Positions 10,597 to 19,817 are shown, counted from the first letter of the stretch. The stretch is DNA of 27,347 nt from Chara braunii (GCA_003427395.1 BFEA01000242.1:1134976-1162322), one strand, 5' to 3'. The notes: a model not told the origin generated them from the letters alone. Made by a program: numbers and translations.

Positions 10597-12889
10597 TGTT
10601 GCTAGGATTATAACTCCAGATCATCTACAATTCTCTCATTCAACCATCATTCAATATTTCATTCAGCCTTTTCATCAAGGCAAAACTGAATTATAGACAC
10701 TTCAGACTAAAGGAACTCGTCATTCCTAAGTCAACCAAATCCAACCACCAATCCACTGAAGGATAAATTGCCAAATTAAAGAGTGCGTTTCTCCAAGCCT
10801 GTCATCTGCAGTAACCACAGATTTAACCAGGCTGGACATTTACTCTTACCAGCAACGCTGGTGTCAAATGAACTCATCATTGCAGCCTGCCTCTCGAATT
10901 TTCTATTTGAGGGGATTGTATCTCGATTTTTTGGGTTTATGACTGAGGATCAGCAATCCGCCCTGCTGAGATGGGAGGGCGTTTTTCTCGGAAACAAAGA
11001 AGCATAAAAAAAAAAAGAAAAAAAAAAGAGGAAACTAGTATGGTGTGGCTGTCACAATGACACTGTCTTTCAATTATGAACCACCAGCCCCACTCCCGCC
11101 AAGTCTCTTCCATGCCAATCACTGTAGATTTTGGACCGTTCAACAGTACAGGAGAAGATGACCGGTGGTTTAATTTTCGCCACTCTTAAGGTTTTAATAA
11201 GGTTAACTCTTAAAGATTTGCAGTCTCAACTCAGTCAAAGTCTTACCTTAGTTACTTTCAAAATTGCACCTGTGATGGCGAACAGTTCAATGGGTGATGG
11301 ACTGGTGGTCAAATCTCGTCACCCTTAAAAATAAAAAAATAAAAAAATAAAAAAAAAGGAAAAAATAATGGGTTCAACTCTTATTCAGCTTTGAAAGTTT
11401 GACTCAATTCAGATAAACAACATCCTTCTTTCAAAAAAAAAAAACCCTAACTCATTATGTTCTTAGTGTCTTTCTGCAGGTCACTCGCAATGGAAAATCG
11501 TGTTAAATCACTCTTTGCTTCACTTTTTTTTCTACCATTTAAACTTTTTTTCCGAGCGGTCTATTTCATCCCTATGAATGCTCTCCTCAGACTCTCCTTT
11601 CCCACAACAACTCTCACAATTGTACTCTTCGCCTTCGTATTCTCTTCCTTCGCAATTCCTTTTTTTATAGTTTTTCTTATTTTTGACATTTTACTGCATC
11701 ATTCAGACTTCATTAGACTTTAGACTTGCCTCATCAGGATTCTCAAAGGATGTTGCCTCTCACCTTGAAAAATGCAAGCCTGCTCATTGGTTGATGTGTT
11801 TTTCCAATACTATGACTCATCCCACTCTTTAAAGTTTACCTCAATGGCTACTCAAATGAAAGAATTTAGACAAATAATCTTTATTTTGCTCTGAACTCTG
11901 CTGGAAACAATGATAATTGAATTAATGCGTTAAAAAAAAAAAAAAAAAAAAAGGGGGGGGAAGGAAAAAGTGTCTCTTCTTCATCTCAGTTGTTTGATCA
12001 TACTCTCAGCATTCCTCTATTGTAATCATAATTTATTATTTGCTATCAAGATGATCCCACTTCCAATCGATCTACCCACTTATAATTTAAAACACTCCAT
12101 TTGTTTTCTTCTTTCATTATTATATTGGAACTCTTTCACTAAGAACCTTAACCACCAATTGACTCTCACTCTGAATACCCGCCATTGAACTAAAACATCC
12201 CAGAACATCTCAATCATTTGACTCTTAATATGAACTATAATGAATGCTTTCTACCTTACAACTCTAGAATGTTTGGTCTACAAATTCCACAATCATAAAT
12301 CGGTAGCATTCCAAAGCATCCCAACCTTATTTTCTCCCTGCATATTTTTGTTGTAAGTAATTTGAATGTTGGAATTTTACGATTGCCGTAAAAATCGCAA
12401 AAACATCTCTAACATTAGTATATGAATGCCTTACCTTTCAAATCTGGAACGATTGTTTTTTTCCCATAATAAAGTATCTCAACTATATTCTCACTCTGCT
12501 TGTTGCTTTCCTATACTTTATTCTCACTCTGCTTGTTTTGCTGTTCGTAATATTGAATAATGAAATTTTATTATAACCTTTAGGATGATTGTTGTAGGAA
12601 CCTCTTACTTAAACTCTCACTCTGTATGCTGAACGGTGGAATTTTTGTTTACAACTCTAGGACGTTTGCTGTAGGAATCACTTAATAATCCGTAGTAGCC
12701 AGAAACATCACAACCTTATGCACCCTCACTTTAGTCATCTCTCACTTCACATTTTGATGGCTGTAGAAGAATACTTATATATTCCTAGAGGAATGAATCC
12801 GATTATAATTTCCTAATAATTTTCAATGCTTCAGAGGCTATTTATATTTTTTTCGCTCTCACTCTCGTTGTATAAACTCTCATTATGAC

Positions 12890-12894
<5 letters not shown>
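10597..12894 (+). other. AT-rich non-coding segment with degenerate short repeats
   Basis: No recognisable gene. From about 12250 to 12720 a degenerate motif, CTCTAGGACGTTTGCTGTAG or similar, recurs four times (about 12262, 12432, 12580, 12650), mixed with TCTCACTCTG phrases. A TTCTCACTCTGCTTGTT phrase is duplicated about 31 bp apart near 12488-12535. Hydrophobic ORFs such as 11457-11723 reflect T-richness. A-runs occur at 10575, 11006, 11434 and 11932. Confidence 0.5.
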
Positions 12895-12962
<68 letters not shown>

Positions 12963-13060
12963 NNNNNNNNNNNNNNNNNNNNNNNNNNNNNNNNNNNNNN
13001 NNNNNNNNNNNNNNNNNNNNNNNNNNNNNNTATGTAATTTTTCAAAAAAAAAAAAAAAAA
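12895..13060. other. Poly(A) tract and 68-N assembly gap
   Basis: About 68 A residues are followed by N at 12963-13030, then a further A-run at about 13045-13062. The gap evidently arose at the homopolymer; true length and content here are unknown. Confidence 0.95.
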
Positions 13061-13079
13061 AAGGAGAAAAGAAACTCTC

Positions 13080-13589
13080 ATGAATGATCTCTCACTCTTT
13101 AATATTAGGGAAAATTCCTCACTTACTTTTGTCCCATTTGCACAGATGGATCCCCTTTTGCTTGCCTACCTCAACGCTTCAGGACCCAACTCACTCATTG
13201 GTGCAGAAGTACTCGCCATCCTTCCCATTTTTCCACCCGCCTATTCTCCTGTTAAGATACTAAGCTGTTTCAACCTCGCAACAAACCAACCTCATCAGCT
13301 TCTCTTCCTTGTTCAACCGCGCAGCTCCCAGACACAATTCAAGGTTAATTCTCTTGCTATAAAGATTAAACCACCTCCAACTCCCGCACCACCCCCTCAT
13401 CACTCATCCCTGCCAAACCCACCAACACCACCACTTCATCTCCCACCACACTATCACCATATTCCACCAACCCCACCACCACCCTTCCTCCAAAATCCAC
13501 CACCCCCTTCACTTTTTCTACCCCTTCTCCAATCAGTCTTCCCCCTCCGCCTTTTCTCCCAACCCCCCCTCCTCTCAACTTCCCAATAA
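13080..13589 (+). CDS. N-terminal part of the gag-like gene (first reading frame)
   Basis: This frame encodes 169 residues. ATG 13080 is the first start; the more natural start may be ATG 13146 (MDPLLLAYLNASGPNSLIGA). The first 110 residues look like a folded domain; the rest is proline/histidine-rich low-complexity sequence (PPPTPAPPPHHSSLPNP). It ends at TAA inside a C-rich tract. The +1 frame is open from 13363 and becomes the convincing gag-like C-terminal part, so this is probably the N-terminus of the same protein, separated by an indel in the C-rich tract or by a frameshift. No known family is recognised; Gag is inferred from its position directly before RT. Confidence 0.5.
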   Translation: MNDLSLFNIRENSSLTFVPFAQMDPLLLAYLNASGPNSLIGAEVLAILPIFPPAYSPVKILSCFNLATNQPHQLLFLVQPRSSQTQFKVNSLAIKIKPPPTPAPPPHHSSLPNPPTPPLHLPPHYHHIPPTPPPPFLQNPPPPSLFLPLLQSVFPLRLFSQPPLLSTSQ

Positions 13590-14446
13590 CCAATCATCCT
13601 CTCCATCCCAAACAGTCTCTCGAAAACAGTTCGAGCAACTCAAAACCCAGTTTTTGCAGCAGCAGCAGGAAGCCAAAGCCACTGCCGAAGCCTTTATGAA
13701 GCAACTAGCAAGGAAGGAGGACGAGAATCAAGCATCCAACGAACTCTACCATAAGTTAGCATCAGACCTCCAAGCCATCAAATTAAGAATAAAAGACAAA
13801 TCAACACCATCCTACGAGGAACTTCAAGCATGGTGGAGATTGTTTTCCGCTCCCGCATGGCACTACCAAGTAGAAGCCGTCATTCGCTTCTACACTATCA
13901 ACCTCAACTACCATCATTGGTCTTTCGGACGAGCAATGTCAAGCGATTTCTCATCAAGACTCAACTCTCTCGCAAAGGATTGCATCGATCACCGAATTCC
14001 CAGGGACACAAAGGATATCATCAATAAGGCTTTAAGGCAGGGGATGGAAGAAGCTCTCCCGATTATTCGCTCAGAGTACAACTACTGCCTTAGCATCGCA
14101 AGAAGAGACGCCTCAAGGTAAGTTTAGGATTGTCGCCCAATTTTAAATCTCTTGCCCCGGACCGCCAAAATAGGTCCACGCCATTTGCGTTCGCGGGCTT
14201 ATCATTACTCTTTTTACCTGCAGATCTTCAAGGAACGATGGAGATTCCTCGAAGTACCGCAAGAAGGAAGACCACAGTAAGACTGAGGACTACAAGAAGA
14301 TCGTCTCCAAGCGGCAGTATGACGACACATTGGACAGGGGCTATGACTTAAACCGCTCTTCAAAACGTCCTCACCACGACTCTAACTTCAAGCAATCTGA
14401 CATCACCAAGGCTTCGACATCAGAACCTGGACGCAAAACTGAATGA
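13363..14446 (+). CDS. gag: Gag-like protein, C-terminal part, split by an intron
   Basis: Exon 1 is open from 13363 to 14117. It goes from Pro/His-rich sequence into a Gln/Glu/Lys-rich probable coiled coil (QQQQEAKATAEAFMKQLARK) and then a helical domain with ELQAWWRLFSAPAWHYQVEA. A 106-bp GT-AG intron (14118-14223) interrupts an Arg codon. Exon 2 (14224-14446) continues without a stop as a highly charged basic tail (KYRKKEDHSKTEDYKK) ending GRKTE at TGA 14444-14446. Without splicing the frame stops four nucleotides into the intron. Gag is inferred from its place before RT and from the coiled-coil plus basic-tail design; there is no zinc knuckle. Exon 2 is in the same register as RT, separated by 33 codons containing stops. 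Confidence 0.6.
14118..14223 (+). other. Spliceosomal intron in the gag-like gene (106 bp)
   Basis: The donor is CTCAAG|GTAAGT and the acceptor CTTTTTACCTGCAG|ATC, both near consensus. Removing 106 bp restores one open frame into a 74-codon charged tail. An intron kept in a retroelement's DNA implies that the genomic RNA used for reverse transcription is unspliced while a spliced RNA makes the full-length protein. Confidence 0.65.
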
Positions 14447-14518
14447 CAAACCACCATTCGTTATTCCCTCCGTACCTACTATCCTCTCCAATTTAATTTC
14501 TCCGCCATCCACTGATAA

Positions 14519-16576
14519 ACTTTCATTGACCCTCTTTCCTTTCAGGAACCTTTTTCTTGGCTATGCAACCCTGACAAATTATTTGCTGCTTCAACACCAA
14601 AATCCTTCTCCAATTGGACTCAACTTCTCTCTACCTCTTCCAGAAGATATTCGCATTCAGTCTTACAATGGATTCAGCACGGTGTTCAACTTCATTTTAT
14701 CGGAACGAAGCATTTACCAGCTAAAAAGATAATCGAAGTCCGTCGAATGATGAAGAATATTTACTCGGCTTCGCATTTCAAAAGATTCCTCCAATATACT
14801 AAACCCCCACCCACCTTTATCCCCAACCATACTCTTCTCCCTCACCACTCGGACTTTATCACCACTTCAGTTTCCCAACTACTATCCTCTGGCGTAATAG
14901 AACTTGCGCCTGCTCCAATAGTAATCAACCCAATTTTTGCAATTGAAAGCTCTTCAAAAACCAGATTTATCTTAGATGTTCGCTTTGTCAACCTTTTCTT
15001 ATCTTTTCCGAAATTCCATTACGAATCCATAGATGACCTTATTGCACCTCTTTCTGGATCACCCAATCAAGACTTTCTCTCCTGCTTCGACATAAAGAAT
15101 GGTTACTACCATATTCCCATCCATCCACTTCATAGGCCTTACCTTGCTTTCTAATGGAATAATATTCAATACCAATTTACAACACTCTGTTTCGGAATCT
15201 CCGCTGCTTGCTGGATCTTTACTACAGTAATGCAAGAAATCATGGCAGAACTAAGACTTAGGCGAACTCTTATCACTTCCTACATAGATGACTCAACACT
15301 TGCAAACCCCAATTTACCTCTACTCATTTGACAAACTTTCAACTACGTAGCTCTACTCCATAATCTTGGCTTTTTTCTTAGCATCAACAAATGTACCTTT
15401 TTCCCATCTCAAAAGATAGACTTCTTAGGTTTCACAATTGACTCCCACCATAAAAGAATAATGGTTCCTAATGGAAAAGTATAAAAAATCCTCAACCTAA
15501 TTTCTGCAACTTCTCAATCCCCACCTTCCAGTGGATCACTTGCTAAACTTGCAGGGAAGCTGGTAGCTCTGTCAAAAGCCTTCTTACCAGCCCCCCTATT
15601 TATTTCGGCTCTCTATGAATCCATTTCTCCGGCCAACTGGGACTCACTTGTTCAAATATCAGACGACCTTATTTCTGATCTTCAATGGTGGCTGAACCAC
15701 CTTTCTTATCTACCTGGCCGCCTTTGGACTATCAGAAACAGAACATGCTCTATCTCAACAGATGCTTCCGCTTCACAGATAGGAGCAATAATTACCCTCT
15801 CTCTACTCCCTCCCATAACTATAAATCAATGTCTACCTCAAGAGCTTATCCCCACTTCCTCAACACACAGGGAACTTTTCGCAATCTATCAAACTTTTCT
15901 TTTCTTAGAAAGCAACCAACTGCAACTGCCAAAATCTACCTGTATTAGACTACTCCCTGATAGTCAATCTGCTATCGCTCTTCTCACCAGCCTAAGATCA
16001 ACAGACCCTCTCTTCAATCCCTGACTCCGTCAAATCACTTCAATCCTTCTAAAGTACGACACCCTACTCACACCAATCTGGATTCCCCGTTCATTAAATT
16101 CCACCGCCGATACCTTATCAAAGATCCAGGATAAAACTGACTAGGGTTTAACCAATCACGTAAAACATAGCATATTCTCAGCAATTGGTGCACCAGCCAT
16201 AAACCTTTTTGCTTCAGACTACCATGACGCAACGCATCTCTTCATCTCCAGAATTTGGACTTCTAAATCATATCTTATTGACGCGCTTACCATCTATTGG
16301 AACGACCTTCCTCTACAACCATACAGATGGCTCTTTCCCCCTACTTCACTTCTTCACAAAACCATCTCTCACTCAATTTCCTCCCCTGCTACCTACCTTC
16401 TAATATTTCCAGACTCCTCCAAAGCAAATTGGTTGCCTCGTATACTTTCTCTAAATATAATCAGAAGATTCATTATACCCAAATCAGAATATTCATGTAT
16501 TCCAAGTCCCAGGGTCCATTTCTCCTGCCCTAATCCCGCAGCAATAGGCCTATCCGCTATTTTATTATCAACATAA
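14519..16576 (+). pseudogene. pol: Reverse transcriptase-RNase H (pol) of the YR element, five in-frame stops
   Basis: One frame encodes the whole Pol. RT hallmarks in order: SSGVIELAPAP, KTRFILDVRFVN, CFDIKNGYYHIPIHP (catalytic Asp codon at 15089), LCFGISAA and the active site YIDDS (15281-15295), then FLGFTID. RNase H follows with its four acidic residues: STDAS (15761), HRELFAI (15872), LPDSQSA (15959) and NSTADTLSK (16109). A downstream region with NLFAS and PYRWLFPP resembles the post-RNase H segment of DIRS-type Pols. Stops are TAA 15152, TGA 15329, TAA 15482, TGA 16022 and TAG 16142, each explainable by one C-to-T or G-to-A change. The frame opens just after TAA 14516. An acceptor-like CTCTTTCCTTTCAG ends at 14545, so the true start may be a splice junction at 14546. 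Pol ends 3 bp before the convergent recombinase gene. Confidence 0.9.
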
Positions 16577-16579
16577 TCT

Positions 16580-17770
16580 TCAACATTCACATTTCTCACC
16601 ACCACCAACTTCACCTCTCTCTTCTACTCCACGCTTCCATCCGTGTCGTATCCCATATCCATACCTCATAAATGTAGACATATTGCGCCACGTCTCTTGC
16701 CTCATCATTTCTCCAAGACTCCACCCCTCCTCTATCCCTGCGCGCAAACCTCCAATCCGAAAACTATGTCCACTCTCTCCATCATATACTCTCGCCTTTC
16801 CAAACCACTTTTCTATTCGTTTATTAAAAGCACCCCCGCTCAAGGCGTTTTCCCCTCTTCCGGTTCTAAATAAAAAACCTTTTCTAATATCCACACCCAC
16901 ATTCTCGTACGACAGAATTAACTCTGATAAAATACCCAGGAAAGTCTCTTCTTCTTTTCTAGGCTCCCTTAACCTAATAAAAAACCTTCCACCATGCTTA
17001 TCTGTCTTCGTATAATCAGGTCGAACCTCACGTTTCGCGATATCTATCTCTTTGTATTGCAACCTTAATCCCTCTCCGCATCGCTGCCAACTCTCCCACA
17101 AGTACAGAAACATCGCAGCATCCCGGTACGCTTCTGCTTCCCGCATCCTCTTAAGAACTTTAACCTTGTTTCGAATATAAGCAAGAACCATAGTCAATTT
17201 TTCCCAATTCAAAGCACGTGCAGATTCTTCAATCACACCCCTGCTCAAAGCATACTCTCGGTACGCCTTCCTAAACGCCTTTACTCGACTACTCTGACAA
17301 GGATCAGCTCCCTCCTCCCGGCCTAACAGACGGAAACTCCCACTCAAACAATTTATTACCGCATCCACAGTTGAGGGTGAAACCATTGGTTCTCCTTCTC
17401 CATCTGTCGTCCGGCATCGACTTTCTATCTCCACTAACCATCGACTACTCAAGAACGCCAGAATATCCAAATCATTGCAGGTCATACAACTTCTTCCAAC
17501 TTCATTCCTTTCAAGCCATTCGTTTAATCCCAGAAGAAGCTTTCTCATCCCATTCCGCCATCGCTTTCCTGGCCCAAATTCTTCAATCAATTTGCTACTC
17601 CACTCCAACCCAGTCTGATAACTTCCAGCTATCTCCGGTGTCGCTCGCCTCTGTCGCCAGCTTCCATCACTCATTCGCTCGTTCCACCACTCCCTGCAAG
17701 ATGACAAGTCACTTGTGGGATGATTGGGGGATCTTGGGCGGTATAAGAGGTGTGTGGGCCTGCGGCCCAA
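16580..17770 (-). CDS. Tyrosine recombinase of the YR retrotransposon, on the opposite strand
   Basis: The open frame is 396 codons. In DIRS-class elements this enzyme integrates the circular DNA intermediate and replaces a DDE integrase. The catalytic set is complete, counting from the first codon at 17770: Arg230 in QRCGEGLRLQYKEID, His335 and Arg338 in GHSFRIGG, Trp361 in ETWRNMS and nucleophile Tyr370 in FMRYGYG. The N-terminal 200 residues are helical, as expected for the core-binding domain. The codon at 17770 is TTG inside repeat B1; the first ATG in frame gives MSDGSWRQRR (residue 33), the likelier start. It is transcribed towards pol and ends 3 bp from pol's stop, so its promoter should lie in B1/A2. 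Unlike pol it has no internal stop. I recall the Volvox Kangaroo element as also having an inverted recombinase gene. Confidence 0.9.
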   Translation of the reverse strand: MGRRPTHLLYRPRSPNHPTSDLSSCREWWNERMSDGSWRQRRATPEIAGSYQTGLEWSSKLIEEFGPGKRWRNGMRKLLLGLNEWLERNEVGRSCMTCNDLDILAFLSSRWLVEIESRCRTTDGEGEPMVSPSTVDAVINCLSGSFRLLGREEGADPCQSSRVKAFRKAYREYALSRGVIEESARALNWEKLTMVLAYIRNKVKVLKRMREAEAYRDAAMFLYLWESWQRCGEGLRLQYKEIDIAKREVRPDYTKTDKHGGRFFIRLREPRKEEETFLGILSELILSYENVGVDIRKGFLFRTGRGENALSGGAFNKRIEKWFGKARVYDGESGHSFRIGGLRAGIEEGWSLGEMMRQETWRNMSTFMRYGYGIRHGWKRGVEERGEVGGGEKCEC

Positions 17771-17849
17771 CTCTATGACTCTCTTATGAGCAATCTGGCA
17801 TCATCTACGACTACAATATTCTCAATTTTATCTCGACCAGGTCTGGGCA
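17751..17849 (+). repeat. Split direct repeat B1
   Basis: A 99-bp segment starting TGTGTGGGCCTGCGGCCCAA and ending GGGCA, repeated as B2. It joins A2 directly, sharing the dinucleotide CA; this B-A junction represents the circle junction. It also overlaps the upstream edge of the minus-strand recombinase gene. Confidence 0.85.
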
Positions 17850-18320
17850 GCATTCCTCCGGTATCAGAGTTTCTGGTTGGATCTCAACTCCCACGGCACC
17901 GGTCTCATCGTCTCAGAGACACGGTTCCAACCGGTAAGGGAATTGGAGTTTCATCATCAGGCATCAGGTTGTGGTTGATTCTCTACATCTACAACGGGCC
18001 TATCTTTTGTTTTCTTCTATTTTCCATTTTCTAAGATCTACGGCAGGATTATCTTTTCATCAAGATCGGCGGCTCATCTCAGGGTACCATTGGAACTCAC
18101 CCAGCTGGAAGCAGTCCCTCGGCTGTACGTCCTCCGCTGCTTCCGGGAGCTGCAAGAGCATAAGTAACTGGCGCAGGACCGGCCGCAGCAGTCTGGGTCA
18201 ACTCTCGCTGCGCACTCTCAGGATTCCTTCCGCCAGCCGCCGCGCCCATCGCATAAGCAAACCTGCATGTCACATCGCGACAATTAGCCAGCCGCTCGGA
18301 GAAGGGTCTTTCATCTCGCC
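17848..18320 (+). repeat. Split direct repeat A2
   Basis: A 473-bp copy of A1, about 97 percent identical by manual count. It ends TTTCATCTCGCC, after which about 40 bp of unrelated sequence leads to B2. Confidence 0.88.
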
Positions 18321-18362
18321 TTTTCGGCGAAACGGCCCCACCCACCCTCGATTTTCCCACGC

Positions 18363-18461
18363 TGTGTGGGCCTGCGGCCCAACTCTATGACTCTCTTTTG
18401 AGCAATCTGGCATCATCTACGACTACAGCATTCTCAATTTTATCTCGACTGGGCCCGGGCA
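18363..18461 (+). repeat. Split direct repeat B2 (right end of the element)
   Basis: A 99-bp copy of B1 with about 7 differences. After GGGCA at 18461 similarity to B1-A2 stops, marking the right boundary. Confidence 0.85.
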
Positions 18462-18538
18462 TCGTGGCTTTATTTCTCGCCGCGGCCGGCCGATGTATGG
18501 GCGGCCCTATTTTTTCGCCGCTCCGCTCCAGTATGTTT

Positions 18539-18886
18539 CCTAGCCATTTTTTCGAAGTTGCGGCATGCATGCTGCCACGAGTCTTGGGAAGTAGTGGGCC
18601 CGTTTCACTGGATATCCATCCAGGCAAAATTGGCCTCACACACATGCGACCCTTTTTTTTTTTTTTTTTTTTGGACCATTTCTCTATTTATGCGCATGGA
18701 TGGCTATCCAGCAAAACGGGGCCCCGGTACACCCCTGCTCTTAAAAAATGATTGGGAATGCGACCTGTTTTGCTTGGATGGATACTCTGAAAAAATGATA
18801 AGGAATGCTACCTGTTTTGCCTGAATGAATATCCACGTGTTTCCCGCAGCATGCACGCTGCCACTCCCGAAAAAATGGCCAGGGGC
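18539..18886. repeat. Inverted-repeat element containing a U6 3' fragment
   Basis: CTAGCCATTTTTTCGAAGTT, going on to GCGGCATGCATGCTGCCAC (18539-18578), is imperfectly inverted at about 18846-18886 (GCAGCATGCACGCTGCCAC then CCGAAAAAATGGCCAGG). Inside, a 47-bp segment, AAAAAATGATTGGGAATGCG continuing through GACCTGTTTTGC, is tandemly duplicated (about 18744-18790 and 18791-18837). It may be a foldback or MITE remnant. Confidence 0.45.
18651..18694 (-). pseudogene. U6 snRNA 3'-end fragment with oligo(A)
   Basis: Read on the minus strand, CGCATAAATAGAGAAATGGT followed by CCAA matches the last 24 or so nucleotides of U6 and runs straight into about 20 A. The rest of U6 is missing, so it is a 5'-truncated retrocopy or a fusion. 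Confidence 0.6.
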
Positions 18887-19506
18887 CTTGACCCACTAGC
18901 CAAGTATATTACGTCGTTGTGGGCTTTTTTTTTCTTTTCAAAAGGGCCATGGCCTTGATGTATTCGATTATGTGTGGCCCGTGGTGACATTTCATCGTCG
19001 TTGATGTGAATAACCAATACCCACTGGTTATGAAATGAATGTTATATAATATAAAGGCATCGCTACACCACTCTCGAAATGTGCGAAATGAGAATGAGCT
19101 TTCCGCTAGAAAATGGCCAGATGCACCCGCCACATTTTTGTCTTTTTCACGTTTCGAGAGTGGCGTGGCGAGGAGGCCTAAGTTGTCAAACGGAACTTGG
19201 ACCGGTTTCCCGCCGGCACAGCTCCCTGCTGGCGCCAAGAAAGAACCGGCCTAAATTGAAACTTTTTTCTTTTTGTTTTCTGAAAAAAAGAAAAAAAAAA
19301 AAGAAGAAAAAAGAAAACCAATACCGCATCTGCCCATTCTTAGGTCCCTTGGCTGTTGCCAGCTTGCATCTGGGAGGTGACCCACTCTGGAACAAAGTCC
19401 CAATTGCGCAAATTAGGAGATTTCGGCCGTTGATCTTTGCTATCTACGGTCAGTATCTCTTAGTTCGTGCAAGTGGGACCTAGCCCCTGGTACGCCCAGA
19501 TCTTCA
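18887..19506. other. Intergenic repeat-derived sequence, no gene recognised
   Basis: CACCACTCTCGAAATGTGCG (19066) has an inverted partner at about 19146-19170 (CACGTTTCGAGAGTGGCGTGG) and a direct relative at 20261. CGTTGATCT...CATCTACGGT-like phrases occur at 19430 and 20218. A purine tract lies at about 19285-19316. No coding evidence. Confidence 0.4.
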
Positions 19507-19672
19507 GGGGCCAAGTCCCACTAGCAGCGTTGAGCTACCTCAACGCCTGAATCTGGACGTATTTGTGGAGACGTGCAGTTCAGGAAACTCAAAACCATTT
19601 CTGCACATCTCCGGAAAAGCGTCCAGATTCAGGCGTTGAGGTAGCTCAACGCTGCTAGTGGGACTTGGCCCC
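19507..19672. repeat. Perfect 53-bp inverted repeat forming a 166-bp hairpin
   Basis: Arm 19507-19559 (starts GGGGCCAAGTCCCACTAG) is the exact reverse complement of 19620-19672. Within the 60-nt interior, GGAGACGTGCAG pairs with CTGCACATCTCC, extending the stem. It is MITE-like in size. No target duplication is clear at the edges. Single-arm relatives (AGTGGGACCTAGCCCC at 19472, AGTGGGACCTCGCCCC at 5081) suggest a dispersed family. Confidence 0.85.
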
Positions 19673-19815
19673 AGGTTCAATGGGAACGCATGTTCTTGCG
19701 AGACAATGATGGCCACAAGGCAGTGCAACCGGGAAACTGCCCGCTGCCCGGCGAGTGGCCGTGGATGGCCACCGGCTGCTTGTACGTGTTTAACTTTCTG
19801 CCACGTGGACCAATA

Positions 19816-19817
<2 letters not shown>

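Larger units (their letters stand above)
6457..18461 (+). mobile_element. YR retrotransposon with split direct repeats (DIRS/PAT/Kangaroo type)
   Basis: A 474-bp repeat A occurs at 6457-6930 and 17848-18320. A 99-bp repeat B occurs at 17751-17849 and 18363-18461. The order is A1, body, B1, A2, B2, the split-direct-repeat layout known for PAT-like and Kangaroo-like YR retrotransposons. By manual comparison A1 and A2 differ at about 15 sites plus one 1-bp gap, and B1 and B2 at about 7 sites. The outer boundaries are set where the copies stop matching: A1 begins CAGCATTCC after GGAAA, and B2 ends GGGCA before TCGTGG, with no target duplication. The body encodes gag-like, RT/RNase H and tyrosine recombinase proteins, consistent with the family. 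About 12 kb is long for such elements; most of the excess is the repeat-rich segment 8593-13079. The body contains a 68-N gap, so assembly continuity there is unproven. Confidence 0.88.

Noticed and set aside
11457-11723. 88-codon hydrophobic ORF as a membrane protein
   Set aside because: The DNA is T-rich and gives Phe/Leu by chance; no conserved feature or neighbouring gene supports it.
14519-16576. Alternative genetic code (TAA/TAG as Gln) to explain open pol
   Set aside because: TGA also interrupts the frame twice, while YR, gag and ORF1 end at ordinary stops; transition decay explains all cases more simply.
17971-18390. ORFs of 80-139 codons through A1 and A2
   Set aside because: Both A copies show similar frames but no recognisable domain, and differences are spread over codon positions. 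The segment is better explained as a non-coding terminal repeat.
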